From positions 1,116,001 to 1,180,000 of the forward strand of contig CAWATZ010000003.1 of assembly GCA_963784995.1 (NCBI GenBank): a stretch of 64,000 nucleotides of DNA, read 5' to 3'. Below the pieces are notes generated by a model. That model saw nothing but the letters and a program-made list of their open reading frames with translations. It was not told the DNA's origin and did not search any database. This DNA is from CAWATZ01 sp963784995 (GTDB lineage: Bacteria > Planctomycetota > Planctomycetia > Gemmatales > Gemmataceae). Shown piece by piece: positions 1 to 12,569 of this stretch (position 1 is its first letter; each line of letters opens with the position of its first letter). A program made the position numbers and the translations under genes.

Positions 1-75
1 GTCTTCGGCCCGGGCACGCCGCTGCCGGACATCGTCGCCTTCCTCCAGGGGCCCAGCGGAGCCGGCCATGCTTGA
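1..75 (+). CDS. methylmalonyl-CoA mutase, C-terminal end (partial)
   Basis: The window opens inside a gene; the last 24 codons read VFGPGTPLPDIVAFLQG and so on, then a TGA at 73-75. The VFGPGT motif followed by a short helix is how the cobalamin-binding domain of methylmalonyl-CoA mutase large subunits ends. The enzyme isomerises (R)-methylmalonyl-CoA to succinyl-CoA with adenosylcobalamin. The next gene is its GTPase chaperone and overlaps this stop by 8 bases, which supports the call. Only the tail is visible, so an isobutyryl-CoA-type mutase cannot be excluded. Confidence 0.7.
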   Translation, partial: VFGPGTPLPDIVAFLQGPSGAGHA

Positions 76-1003
76 GTCGCTGCTGGAGGGCTTTCGCAAG
101 GGCGACCGCCTGGCCCTGTCGCGCCTGGTCACGCTCGTCAGCCGGGGCGAACAGACCGAGACCATCCTCTCCTCCCTGTCGCGGACCCGGCCCGAGCCGG
201 TTCGCGTCGTGGCCCTGACCGGCAGCGGCGGCGTCGGCAAGAGCACGCTGGCCGGCAAGCTGATCGAGGAGGCCCGCAAGCAGGGGCAGACTGTGGCGGT
301 GCTGGCCTGCGATCCGCAAAGTCCGCTGTCGGGCGGCGCTCTGCTGGGCGATCGCTTTCGCATGCCGGCCAGACCCGACGAAGGCGTCTTCATCCGCAGC
401 CTGGCCGCGGCGGGAGGGCAGGGGGCCTTGGCGGAGCATCTGGACGCGCTGATCCGGCTGCTCGAGGATTTCGGCTTCGATCTGGTGCTGATCGAGACGG
501 TCGGGGCAGGGCAGGGCGACACGGTCGTCCGCCAGCTGGTGGACGTGCTGGTGCTGCTGCTGCAACCCGAAACCGGCGACGACCTGCAATGGGAGAAAGC
601 GGGGCTGCTGGAGGTGGCCGACGTGATCGTCATTCACAAGGCCGATCTGCCCGGGGCGGACCGGGTGGAAGCACAGGTGCAGGCGTCATTGGGGCTGGGC
701 AATGGGCTGGCTCCTCCGGTGGTGCGGGTGAGTTCGCGCACGGGGGAGGGGTTGAACGAGTTGTATGAGACGATTCGCACGCTGCCGCTGCGGCGTGGCC
801 GGCGTGGGAATGGAAGGGAATTGTTGCGGCTGGCCCAGCAGACACTGAGCGCACGCTTCGCCGATGCAGCCGCATCCGGCAGCACTGAAGTGCGTGAGTT
901 GCTGCAGCAATGGCAGCAGGGGCTGATCAAGGAGGACGACGCGGCCGCGGCGCTGCTGCGAATGCTGGCGAGCGGTCCTGTTGGTCGCGATGCAAAGCCG
1001 TGA
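68..1003 (+). CDS. meaB: methylmalonyl-CoA mutase-associated GTPase MeaB/ArgK
   Basis: A 311-residue protein of usual MeaB length. The P-loop GSGGVGKS is at residues 52-59, followed by an ACDPQSP segment typical of the SIMIBI G3E/MeaB group and a HKAD base-recognition motif near residue 189. MeaB gates loading and protects the adenosylcobalamin cofactor of methylmalonyl-CoA mutase. Its ATG lies inside the 3' end of the upstream mutase gene, so the two are probably translationally coupled. The chaperone role is family knowledge; the operon is seen directly. Confidence 0.93.
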   Translation: MLESLLEGFRKGDRLALSRLVTLVSRGEQTETILSSLSRTRPEPVRVVALTGSGGVGKSTLAGKLIEEARKQGQTVAVLACDPQSPLSGGALLGDRFRMPARPDEGVFIRSLAAAGGQGALAEHLDALIRLLEDFGFDLVLIETVGAGQGDTVVRQLVDVLVLLLQPETGDDLQWEKAGLLEVADVIVIHKADLPGADRVEAQVQASLGLGNGLAPPVVRVSSRTGEGLNELYETIRTLPLRRGRRGNGRELLRLAQQTLSARFADAAASGSTEVRELLQQWQQGLIKEDDAAAALLRMLASGPVGRDAKP

Positions 1004-1044
1004 GCGCAGCGAGCGGAAGAGGGGGCACGGAGAACGGCATTTGC

Positions 1045-1530
1045 TCAGATGTTGTTCGCCTTGTCAGGCTGGGCCTGTCTCCCTTTGTCGCAGGGGGCGA
1101 TTTTTCCGAGCAGTTCCCTTTCCCAGGGCATTCGTTGATTCCCTTTCCAGAATGGAACCAGGGCATCCTCCACTCCGTCAGGATAATTCAACATCTGGGC
1201 GAAGCCGTACAAGAAAAGGCAAGACACCAGCGCAACGACAGCAGCAGTCACGCATCTCCAGAAATGACGAAATCGGTGCCGGATGCCCTTCGGACAATCG
1301 GCAGTCAGCACGGTGCCATCGCGACGGCGATAGAGTTTGACGCACAGAGTCCCTTCCTTCTCCTGAATCAGCGCCAGCGCCTCATCCGCCGTCAAGGAGG
1401 AAAGGTTGTAAACCGTTTGGTTACAATGAGAACAGTGGCGCACGCACTCCGTCCCTGACATGGACTCCCATGACACCGGACAGGGGGAGGCGATCTGATA
1501 ACCGCTCAGCAGCTCCAGCGACATTCGCAT
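1045..1530 (-). CDS. hypothetical CxxC membrane protein
   Basis: A 161-residue protein preceded by AAGGAG 6 bases before the ATG. The N-terminal part has cysteines in CVRHCSHCNQTVYNLSSLT, then a conserved-looking DGTVLTADCPKG segment. A hydrophobic span, VTAAVVALVSCLFLYGFA, around residues 92-110 should be one membrane helix. The CxxC arrangement suggests metal binding or redox activity. I recall similar short proteins in planctomycetes but know no function. It runs convergently to meaB with about 40 bases between the stops. Confidence 0.7.
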   Translation of the reverse strand: MRMSLELLSGYQIASPCPVSWESMSGTECVRHCSHCNQTVYNLSSLTADEALALIQEKEGTLCVKLYRRRDGTVLTADCPKGIRHRFRHFWRCVTAAVVALVSCLFLYGFAQMLNYPDGVEDALVPFWKGNQRMPWERELLGKIAPCDKGRQAQPDKANNI

Positions 1531-1659
1531 CGCTTACTCCTTCCGATGAGATGAGAGACTCTTCGGAACGATCGTTCCACTTGCCACCGAGGAAGCTCCA
1601 ATAGAGTGATGCGCGAGATCGTGAAACTATTCCCCAATTCCAATCGGTTCAGGCCCTTT

Positions 1660-2139
1660 TCACTTCTTCATCGGCGTCGCGAACACCTGCGTGTAATACG
1701 CTTCGCCCTTGCTGTTGCGGGCAATGCCCACCCCGATCTCGGTGTAATTGTCCTTCAGAATGTGTTCGCGATGGACCTTCGAGTCCATCAGCGCCTTCAT
1801 GACCATTTCCAGCGAAGCGTCGTCCTCGGAGTGGGCCACGTTCTCGCCGACGCGCTTGTAATCGTAGCCGGCCGCCTCGACGCGCTGGGCGGGCCGCTTG
1901 CCGTCCAGCTCATGTTCCATCTTGCCCTGCTTGAGCATGTTCGCCGAGTGGGCCCGCGCCACCTGGAACAGGATCGCGTTCGGCTGCAGAGGCGGCAGCT
2001 TCGCCTTCGCCCGCTCCTTGTTGGTCAGGTCCAGAAAGGTCTGTTCGTCACGCGAAATCGTGAACTTCTTCGGGTCCGGCTTGTCCGGGGCCAGAGCCAG
2101 CACGGCGACCAGCACACCCAGGACTGCCCTTCGCCTCAT
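1660..2139 (-). CDS. CAP-domain (SCP/PR-1-like) secreted protein
   Basis: A 159-residue protein with a short N-terminal signal-like segment, then a CAP fold: LTNKERAKAKLPPL, HSANMLKQGKMEHE with a candidate His ligand, VGENVAHSEDDA, and a final GIARNSKGEAYYTQVF strand. CAP proteins are extracytoplasmic, and bacterial members have mostly unknown roles. The ATG has AAAGGAG 8 bases upstream. It starts 24 bases after the sulfatase stop on the same strand, so the two probably form an operon. Confidence 0.88.
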   Translation of the reverse strand: MRRRAVLGVLVAVLALAPDKPDPKKFTISRDEQTFLDLTNKERAKAKLPPLQPNAILFQVARAHSANMLKQGKMEHELDGKRPAQRVEAAGYDYKRVGENVAHSEDDASLEMVMKALMDSKVHREHILKDNYTEIGVGIARNSKGEAYYTQVFATPMKK

Positions 2140-2163
2140 TTCGTTTGCTCCTTTGAGGAACGG

Positions 2164-3661
2164 TCAGATGAACGGGGCCTTGACCTTGTCCGAGTCCTTG
2201 AGCGGGTAGATGGGCAGCTTGCCGCCGGCGTCTGCCAGGATGCGGTCCCAGGCCCGCTTGATCCGTTCGGGCGACTTCTTCGCGATCGTCTGCTCGAACG
2301 GTTTGTCCGCTTCCAGGTCGAACAGCCGGGCGTTGGCGCCGTGAATGTCCGAGAAGTACCAGTTCTTGTCGTCAAGATACCACACGCTGTTGCAGTAGCG
2401 GCAGGTCTGGTACTCGCGCTTCTGCGAAGGAGCTGCCTTCCAGCAGGGCCAGCAGGTTCTGGCCGCCGACGCCCTCGTTCGGCTTGGTCCCGGCCACGGC
2501 GCAGACCGTCGCGGGCACGTCCAGCGAATAGACCAGCTCGCGGAAGCGCATGCCCGCGCCCTTGCCTTCCGGATGGCGGACCAGCAGCGGCACGTTCATG
2601 GTGCCCGGATACATGGCCCCCGAGGGCTTGCCGAGGACCTTCTCCAGGTTGTCGCCGAAATTGGTGCCGTGGTCGCTCAGGTAAATCACCAGCGTGTCTT
2701 TGTCCTTGCCCAGCTCCTTCAGCTTGGCGAGCAACTGGCCCAGCCAGTGATCGACCATCGTGACCAGGCCGGAATAGTGGGCCTTCACGTCCACCAGCGC
2801 CGGCTCCACCTGCGGATGCTGGAACAGCGTGCCGTAGGGCAGCGTGATGTACGTCTTGCCGGTGTACTTGGGATCGCGGTAGAGCTTGTAATACTTGGCG
2901 GGCGCCTCCCAGGTCTCGTGCGGATGGAACGTATCGACGTAGAGGTAGAACGGCTTGGTGTTGGAGCGGTTCTCCTCCAGGAACTGCATGGCGGAGCGGA
3001 ACGTCCGCGGCGTGGCGAAGGCCATCTCGTCCGGCTCGAAGCCGCCGAGGTTGGCGACGTGCTGGGCGGCCCGCGGCAGGCCCGAGCCGTAGCGTTCCTG
3101 GAGCTTCTTGCGATCGACCGTGGCCGTGGAGCGATAGTGGTCCTCGGCGTTGCCGCGGACGTAGTCCCACTGGTGGAAGCCGCGGGTGAAGTTGTTGCCG
3201 GGGACGAAGTAATGCGGCACGTCGCTGACAAAGCCGTTGTGGTAGCCGGCCCGGGCCAGGGCCTCGGCGACGACGTCCTCGTCGGGGCTCATCGGCTGCC
3301 AGCCGGGCTGCACGACGTTGTCCCAGGGGATCGCCTTGTAATCGCGGAAGGGGAAGGCGCGCCGGCCGCTGTGCAGCGTCCGCCGGGTCGGGATGGTCGG
3401 CAGGCACTCGGGGTGGGCCCGCTCAAACAGGGCGCTTTCCTTGGCCAGCCGATCGAGGTTGGGCGTCTTGATCCAGGAATTGCCGTAGGGCCCGAGAAAG
3501 TCGATGCGCGTGGTGTCGGAGACGACCACGAGGATGTTCCACTTCTTCGGGCCGGCGTCACTGGATTTGGCGGGCTGTTCCTGCTCGGCCGGGGCAGGGT
3601 CGGGCGTGAGGGAAGCGAGGGCCGCGCCAGCGGAAGCCTTGAGGAAATCGCGACGCTGCAT
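2164..3661 (-). CDS. TAT-exported sulfatase (one frameshift)
   Basis: Alkaline-phosphatase-superfamily sulfatase, about 498 residues. The start at 3661 has a GGAGAG site and opens with RRDFLK, a twin-arginine signal. Metal-ligand motif VVSDTTRIDFLGPYGN follows, and a CLPTIPTRRTLHSGR segment sits where the catalytic formylglycine motif belongs. SDHGTNFGD supplies C-terminal ligands. One extra base near 2436 breaks the frame in LLALLE|AAPSQKREYQ; beyond it the product continues with WYLDDKNWYFSDIHG to a TGA at 2164. I infer a base insertion in the data rather than gene decay. The substrate cannot be told. Probably co-transcribed with the CAP gene. Confidence 0.87.
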
Positions 3662-3836
3662 GGCAGTCTCTCCACAGGTTGAGTTGTCCGGCGTTGCCTC
3701 AGTATGGTTGCTCCGCCGCGGGAGTGCAAGGAGATTTCGAGACGCTCGGCTCGCGTCTCCTGGCCCAGGACGCCTGCCGGGATCGCTTGACCTGATAGAG
3801 CTACATCGCCTGAACCGAACAGAGAGAGGAACAACG

Positions 3837-5085
3837 ATGTTACTGGAACAAATCCAACAACTGCTGCCGGCCAGCCTGCGTTTCACCCGAGCCCGGCTGT
3901 TTCACCCGGACATGCTGCCCGACCCCTATCCCACTTATGCGAAACTTCGCTCCGAGGACCCGGTCCACTGGGACGAGGCGGACCGCCGCTGGGCCCTGAC
4001 CCGTTATGTTGACGTGGCTGCCATTCTCCGCAGCCCCCTGGCCTCCGCCGAGCGACCGCCGATCGATCGCTGGTTTTTGCCCGCGGCGGTCCGGGAACTG
4101 GCCGCTCTTCGCCGCGACAGCATGCTCAACTGCGACGCTCGCCCGCCACGCCCGGCTCCGCCAGCTGGTCAGCAAGGCGTTCACGCCAGAGCCGTCGAGA
4201 CCATGACAATGGCCATCCAGGCGGCGGTGGACGGCTTCCTCGACCCGGTGCAGCCGACCGGCCGAATGGACGTCATTGGCCATCTGGCTTATCCGTTGCC
4301 GGTGACGGTGATCGCCCAGATGCTCGGCGTAGACCCGGAGGATCGGGCCCAGTTCAAACACTGGTCCGACGACATTTCCGTGATCGCCGGCGGTGCAGGC
4401 AGCCCGCGTGCGCTCGGGCTCGCCGATCTTCGCCGGGCCGCGCGGGCCTTCACGGAGCTGACGGCCTACTTCGGCCGGGTGGTTGCCGACCGAAGGCAGC
4501 AGCCGCGAAACGACCTGCTCACCGCGATGGCCCAGGCCGAGGAGAGCGGCGACCGCCTCAGCGAGAACGAGCTGTTTGCGAACGCCGCGCTCCTGCTCAG
4601 TGCGGGCCACGAGACCACAACGAACCTGATCGGCAACGGCGTGCTGGCCTTGCTGCGACACCCCGACCAGTGGGAGCGGGTGCGGCGCGATCCGACGCTG
4701 GTCCCGACGGCGGTCGATGAGCTGCTGCGTTACGACAGCCCGGTGCAGTTCACCAACCGGATCCTGACCGGCGACCTGATCCTGGGGGGCAAACACTTCG
4801 CGAAAGGGTCAGACGGTATTGCTGCTTCTGGGAGCGGCCAATCGGGACCCGGAGCAGTTCGCCAATCCCGACCAGCTGGACGTGGGCCGGCAGAACAACA
4901 AGCATCTGTCCTTCGCGCTCGGATCGCACTTCTGCCTGGATGCGCAGCTGGCCCGGCTGGAAGGTCGGATTGCCTGGAGACACTGTTGCGGCGAATGCCG
5001 AACCTGCGGCTGGAAGGGGCGGAGCCCCAGCTTCCGCGAACACTACAACCTGCGGGGCCTGAAATCGCTGCCGGTCGAGTTCTAA
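3837..5085 (+). CDS. cytochrome P450 (about five frameshifts)
   Basis: The gene starts at an ATG with an AGAGAGAGGA stretch just upstream and is about 415 residues, typical of soluble bacterial CYPs. The I-helix AGHETTTN, the ELLRYDSPVQF ExxR region and the haem-binding FALGSHFCLDAQLARLE are all present, with the cysteine ligand intact. The coding frame jumps near 4137, 4190, 4808, 4975 and 5032. Each single-base correction restores P450-like sequence, for example LVSKAFTP-RAVETM. That pattern fits sequencing indels, though decay is possible since P450s are dispensable. Divergent from the sulfatase, with a 175-base shared upstream region. Confidence 0.85.
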
Positions 5086-5137
5086 TTCTCGAAACCGCCT
5101 GCGGGTAAGCCCGGAAGGTGAAGCAGGTCAGCAGGGA

Positions 5138-5232
5138 GAGGAGGAACACTAATCAGCGGAATCTTCGCTAATCGAAGGAAACCTGCATTCCGATTAGCGA
5201 AGATTAGCGCTGATTAGTGTTCCGATCTCCTC
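5138..5232. repeat. long palindrome between convergent genes
   Basis: An imperfect inverted repeat. Left arm GAGGAGGAACACTAATCAGC continues with a TCTTCGCTAATCG block; the right arm from about 5191 is its reverse complement, ending GATTAGTGTTCCGATCTCCTC. It lies between the convergent stops of the P450 gene and the topoisomerase B subunit, so it could fold as a bidirectional terminator. It also resembles the dispersed palindromes elsewhere in the window. Confidence 0.8.
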
Positions 5233-5239
5233 GGACTTC

Positions 5240-7169
5240 CTAAACGTCCAAATCTTCCGCCGCTGCGAAGACGCGACGACTCCATGATAAAGTGAGCCCG
5301 CTGCGCCGGGTCCTTGCCGAGCAACTCCACGAGCGTCTTGTCGGTGTCGAGGTTGGAGTCGATCTGCACCTTGAGCAGCGTCCGGTTCTTGGGGTTGAGG
5401 GTGGTGTCAGCCAGCACCTTGGCGTCCATCTCGCCCAGACCTTTGAACCGCGAGACTTCAGACTTGGCGTTGGCTCGCAGCTTGGAGAGGATCTCCTCCT
5501 TGTGGTCGTCGTCGCGGGCCCAGTACGTCTCCTTGCCCACGTCGATGCGATACAGCGGCGGCACCGCGACGTAGACGTGTCCTTTCCGGATCAACTCGGG
5601 CAGGTGCCGGAAGAAGAACGCCAGCATCAGCGTCGTGATGTGATGGCCGTCAGCGTCGGCGTCCATCAGCAGGATGATCTTGCCATAACGCAGACCGCTG
5701 ATGTCAAACTTGTCCCCGGCCCCGGTCCCGATCGCGGAAACGAGGTCGTTCAGCTCGGTGTTGGTCAGCACCTTGGCGGTGGGCAGGCCTTCGGAGTTCA
5801 GGATCTTGCCGCGCAAAGGCAGGACCGCCTGGGTGATGTTGTTGCGACCTTGTTTGGTCGAGCCGCCGGCGGAATCGCCTTCCACGATAAAGAGTTCCGA
5901 CTCTTCGAGGCCGTTGGATTTGCAGTCGGCCAGCTTGCCGGGCAAGTTCAGACGGCGCTGCGTGACCGACTTGCGCTTCACTTCCGCGGCCGCCTCGCGG
6001 GACGCCAGCCGGGCCCGGGCGGCCATGCACGATCCGGCCGACAATCTGGTCGGCCGCCGTCATGTTGCTGTTCAGCCACGCTTCCAGGGCCGGCCGGACA
6101 AAGTTATCGACCGCGGAGGTCATCTCCGGGTTGTGCAGCCGTTCCTTGGTCTGCCCCTGGAACTGCGGCTCGCGCACGAACACCGACAGGATGGCGACGA
6201 TGCCCTCGCGGATGTCCTCGGCCGTGATGTTCAGGCCCTTGGTCTTGACGTCGTGCGTCTCAATGAAGTTGCGGATCGCCTTGCCGATGGCGTTCTTGAG
6301 GCCGCTCTCGTGCGTGCCGCCCGCCGAAGTGCGGATGCCGTTGACGTAAGAGCGGATGTTCTCGTCGGTGGCTTCGGTCCATTGCAGGGCGACCTCCATC
6401 TTCTCGCCTTCCTTGCGAGCCAGCGTGAAGGGAATCTCGGTCACCGGCGGCTTTCTGACCGTCGGTGACCAGTCGCGTCAGATACTCCGGAATGCCGCCC
6501 GGGTGACTCAGATCGACCGTTTCTCCCGTGGCGTCGTTGCGGAAGGTGATCTTCAGCCCGCTGTGGATGTAGGACATCCCCTCCAGATGGCTCTTGATCT
6601 GCTCCGGGTCGAAGTGCGTGTTGCGGAAAATCTCCGGGTCCGGCTCGAAGTAAATCGTGGTGCCGTGCAGCCGCGATGGACTCAGCTGCTTCAGACTGGT
6701 GGTCGGTTTGCCGCGCGCGAACGACTGCTGCCACTCGTGAGCCGTCGCGGCGGATGGTGGCTATCAGCTTCTTCGACAGGGCGTTGACCACAGACGAGCC
6801 AACGCCGTGCAGACCGCCGGAGTGGATGTAAGTCTCGTTCTCGCCGAACTTGGCGCCGGAGTGCAGCGTCGTCAGGATCAGCTCCAGACCGGGACGCTTG
6901 TGAATGGGGTGCATGTCAACGGGGATGCCCCGGCCGTTGTCGGTGATCGTGACCGCGTCGCCCGACTTGTGCAGGGTGACCGTGATGCTGTCGGCGTAGT
7001 CGTTGAGATACTCATCGACCGCGTTGTCCACGATCTCCCAGACCAGGTGATGCAGCCCCTTGCCGTCCACGCCGCCAATGTACATCGAAGGACGCTTGCG
7101 CACGGCTTCCAGCCCTTCCAGGACCGTGAAGGCCGCCGCCGTGTATTCCGTAGTGGCAACTCTGCTCAT
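5240..7169 (-). CDS. type IIA topoisomerase subunit B (GyrB/ParE; four frameshifts)
   Basis: About 643 codons, the length of the short GyrB/ParE form. The GHKL ATPase motifs are EIVDNAVDE, TDNGRGIPVD and SGGLHGVGSSVVNAL. The TOPRIM motifs EGDSAGG and LLMDADADGHH follow, then FKGLGEMDAK. The frame breaks near 6741, 6460, 6025 and 5285. With the last corrected, the protein ends AAAEDLDV, the usual family C-terminus, at a TAG at 5240. Reading through an essential gene with four breaks points to sequence error. Gyrase versus topoisomerase IV is unsettled: the partner subunit lacks a clear GyrA box, which favours ParE. It sits downstream of the A subunit on the same strand. Confidence 0.9.
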
Positions 7170-7250
7170 GTCCGTTTCTCACCTAAATGTCCTGTTCACG
7201 CTCCGGGCTGATCCGGAAACACTTGTTCAGACAAACACTTCAGTTCGACT

Positions 7251-7409
7251 GTTGGCGATTTTGGCGTGCGGCAGTAGCTTTGCTCTGCCGCTTTTGTTTG
7301 GCCTTTTGGTTTTTGGCTTTCCCTTTTTCTGCCAGCCCAAGAAACAGAAACAATAAGGAGAAACAAAAGCGGCAGAGCAAAGCTACTGCCGCACTCCAAA
7401 TCGGCAACG
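7251..7409. repeat. long inverted repeat between topoisomerase subunit genes
   Basis: The left arm starts GTTGGCGATTTTGGCGTGCG and continues with GCAGTAGCTTTGCTCTGCCG; the right arm (7361-7409) is its reverse complement with few differences. The core arms 7266-7299 and 7361-7394 match perfectly over 34 bases around a loop of about 61 bases. The element fills almost the whole gap between the A subunit stop (7418) and the B subunit start (7169). A transcript crossing it would form a very stable hairpin. Confidence 0.85.
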
Positions 7410-7417
7410 GTTGAACT

Positions 7418-9805
<2,388 letters not shown>

Positions 9806-9980
9806 GAGGTTGTTCCTCCGCCAACTCGCCAATCAACGATCGCATTGTAGCAACACAACCGCCTCTCCGGCTAGCTCAGTTATTCCGGACGTAACCTTTT
9901 CTGCTGCATTGGCTTATGGAGAAAGTGCCAAGAATGTTTGTGAACGAGTGTTCAGATAAAAGAGGCCCGAGAAGTGAACG

Positions 9981-10007
9981 GGAGGGAAGGGCCAGACCCC
10001 TCCCTCC
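9981..10007 (-). terminator. candidate hairpin terminator after phnD-like gene
   Basis: GGAGGGAAGGG, a 5-base loop and CCCCTCCCTCC form an 11-bp stem with two mismatches or wobble pairs, 12 bases beyond the stop of the PhnD-like gene. There is no immediate U-run, only a pyrimidine-rich stretch further on. The hairpin is seen; the terminator role is a guess. Confidence 0.35.
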
Positions 10008-10018
10008 AGGCGGGCCGA

Positions 10019-10912
10019 TCATTTCGAGGGGGGAGGATAGGCGCGGGCGATCGTCTGGAGAATCTGGTCAAAATCGGCGGGCGGCGGCTCGAACCCGGCC
10101 ATGCGGCAGTGCTTGAGCAGTTCCCGGGCCTGCTCGGATTTGTGCGCGGCCATCATTCCGGTGCGGATGCGCTGGACGGTCTCCTCGGTGAGAGCGCCCT
10201 GGCGGTAGGCGATGACGCCGGTGGGGAAGACCTCGGAGCGGAGCAGCACCCGCAGCTTGGCGAAGTTCTCGGGCTGGCTCTTGCGGTAGGCTTCCAGCTG
10301 GGCCTGATCGACCAGGGCGGCCTGGACCGCGGAGGTGGCGACCATTTCCAGGGCGTCATCCGCATCGACCGGACGAACGACCTTGCTGAAATGTTCCTTG
10401 AGGTCTTTGCCGGCATGGCAGCGGCGTTCCAGGAACAGGAACAGGTGTTCCCGGCTCTGGCGTGGCAGGGCGAGGCTGTGGCCCTTGAGATCGGCGGGCG
10501 TCATGAAAGTGCTGGTCTTGCTCACAATCAGTTGAGCCTGGAACGGCTGGGGATTGCTGACTAGCAGCAGCGGCTGGAGCTGAGGATGCTTCTGCCGGGC
10601 CCAGGCGAACTCGAAGCCGTGGAAGATGGCGATGTCTACCTGGCCTTCCTGCAATTGTTTGGCCAGGGTCAGAGGGTCGGTGGTGCTGGTAAGCCGGCCG
10701 GTGAGGCCGGTCTGCGTTTGCAGCAGCGAGCGGAGCGGAGCGGTCACGTACTCGATGACCGACTTGTGAAAGTCGCGGAACAGGGTCGAGACCAGACCGA
10801 GCCGCAGCTCGGTCGGAGGGCCGGCCTGGAGGGGCTTCGGACGACCGAACCCGACCAGCAGGGGGATGGACAGCATCACGATCAGCAAGCCTTGTATCCA
10901 GAATCGACGCAT
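10019..10912 (-). CDS. PhnD-like phosphate/phosphonate-type substrate-binding protein
   Basis: A 297-residue protein with a start at 10912 supported by GGAG 6 bases upstream and a signal segment, MRRFWIQGLLIVMLSIPLLVG. The body matches periplasmic PhnD/SsuA-like type 2 binding proteins: LRLGLVSTLFRDF, LAKQLQEGQVDIAIFHGFEF, DLKGHSLALP and DDALEMVATSAVQAALVDQ. No ABC permease or ATPase gene is adjacent, so it is an orphan binding protein. Ligand specificity cannot be read. A palindrome lies just upstream of the start. Confidence 0.82.
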   Translation of the reverse strand: MRRFWIQGLLIVMLSIPLLVGFGRPKPLQAGPPTELRLGLVSTLFRDFHKSVIEYVTAPLRSLLQTQTGLTGRLTSTTDPLTLAKQLQEGQVDIAIFHGFEFAWARQKHPQLQPLLLVSNPQPFQAQLIVSKTSTFMTPADLKGHSLALPRQSREHLFLFLERRCHAGKDLKEHFSKVVRPVDADDALEMVATSAVQAALVDQAQLEAYRKSQPENFAKLRVLLRSEVFPTGVIAYRQGALTEETVQRIRTGMMAAHKSEQARELLKHCRMAGFEPPPADFDQILQTIARAYPPPSK

Positions 10913-10935
10913 GGGTGACTCCAGGTAAACTGGCT

Positions 10936-11039
10936 CCCTGGCCCCGGGTCGCCGCTCGTTCCTCGCGGCTCCACCCGGGGCTTTAGTCCCGAAAACAGGA
11001 GTAAAGCCCCGGGTGGAGCGCAGCAACCCGGGGCCAGGG
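10936..11039. repeat. palindrome family C, copy 1
   Basis: The outer arms CCCTGGCCCCGGGT and ACCCGGGGCCAGGG enclose a second pair, CTCCACCCGGGGCTTTA and TAAAGCCCCGGGTGGAG, around a loop GTCCCGAAAACAGGAG. The same inner arms and an almost identical loop recur at 59337-59430. It fills the intergenic space between the TolC-like gene's stop and the PhnD-like start, both on the minus strand. Confidence 0.88.
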
Positions 11040-11058
11040 GAAGCCGATGATGCAATTG

Positions 11059-12418
11059 CTATTTCTCCGGCGTTTTCTCTCGGGTGGCATCCTTCTCAGC
11101 CGGCCTGCGATACTCGGGGCAGAAGTTTCCCCCGGTCACCCGCTCCAGCGCGGCCGACTGCAGGATCAGCTGGAACTGAGTCTGGTTGGCCTGCTGGCGG
11201 AGCAGGGCCTGGCGCATCAGGGCGTCGAGCATTTCCGCGATGGTGGTCTTGGACCCCTCGCGGGGCAGCTGGTCCAGGGCGGCCTGCGTGACCTTCTCGG
11301 CCAGCTGGGCGGCCTGCTCGTAGCTGGGCAGCTTGCCGCGTGCTTCCAGCCAGAGCAAGCAGGTGTTCTCCGCTTCCAGGCGGATCAGGGATTGGACCTT
11401 GGCCAGCACCGCCAGGGAGCGCTGCTGGAGCGCCTCGGCCTGCTCGACGCGCAAGCAGCGCGGACCGACCAGGATGGTCGGCATTTCCGGAGCGACGGCG
11501 CCGGGCCGGTAGTCCTCGCCGAAGCTGGCCGTGGGCAAGGGGATGACGTGCAGGTCGGACCCGGCCGCGAAGGTGTCCGCTCGCAGTGTGTTGACCAGAT
11601 CCTGGGCCTTGACCTCCAGAGCGAAGACCTCGGCCCCCCAGCCGGCCTGGGCGATCTCGGGCCGATGTTTCAGGGCCAGGCCGACGATTTGCGGACACGA
11701 AACCATCCCAAGGACTTCGGGCAACTCCTGATCAACGCAGGCCAGCGGACAGGAATCCTCCAGGCCGATCGCCTCCCGCAGCGCGGCCAGGGCCCGCTGC
11801 ACGCCGATGCGCGCTTCCTCGCGCCGGCCCTCGGCGACCTTGACCAGCATTTCGTGGTAATCGAGCAGCCACTTGTCCTCGCCGCGCTCCAGTCGGAAGC
11901 GGGCGATGTCTTCCTTGATGGTGCGCAGGTTCTTGCCGCGGACGCCCTTGCCCTCCAGGGCCCGCTCGACCTGGTTGAACTGGTCCTGGGCGTAAACGAC
12001 GGTCCAGTAACAGCGGGTCACGCAGTAAGTCGTCTCGATCTCGGCCTGACGCAGTCGGGCCTCGGCGATCAGCACGCCGAGGGCGGCCTGCTGTTTGCGG
12101 ATGCAGAGGTCGCGGCGGGCCAGGTTGGTGAGGTTGCCCAGGTTGTCGAGGGCCTTGACCTTGGCCTGGGCGGCCGCCAGGCTGGCCCGGGCGGCCGCAA
12201 GGGCGGGCTGCTTTTCCTGGGCCAGCTTGCGGGCCGCGATCAGGTCGAGGACCAGGACCGGCTTTGCCGTAGTCGCACCTGGCCCTCCTGCTGGCTGTTC
12301 GGCGCAGGCGAGCCGCCTGCGGCCACGGACTGAGCGGGGAGCGGACGCCGGCACAGAGACAGGCCGCCCACAGAAGGCGCATCCAGGGCGAATTGCGGCG
12401 GCGCGGTGCGGCGGGCAT
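11059..12418 (-). CDS. TolC-like outer-membrane channel protein (frameshift near N-terminus)
   Basis: Alpha-helical TolC/OEP-type protein, about 450 residues. The best start is an ATG at 12418 with GGAGG 8 bases upstream, opening MPAAPRRRNSPWMRLLWAAC, a signal-like segment. The frame then shifts near 12295 into the long helical part (KPVLVLDLIAARKLAQEKQPA, then repeated Ala/Gln/Leu heptad-rich helices). Such channels form trimeric outer-membrane conduits. It has no adjacent inner-membrane pump or adaptor. Domain assignment rests on helical repeat character and the LDLIAARKLAQEKQP opening, so it is less certain than the second TolC-like protein at 39765. Confidence 0.68.
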
Positions 12419-12569
12419 TGGTGGTCCTCCATGCCGGGGGCTTTGGAAACCATCGGCCAGGGAGGCAAGCGCCTGAAGCGGCGAGGACGGGGAGATTGGC
12501 AAAACCGTCAGCGCCCCGAGAGACTCTGGCGACAGATCGGCTTATGATGCCCAGGGAGGGGGCACAAAG

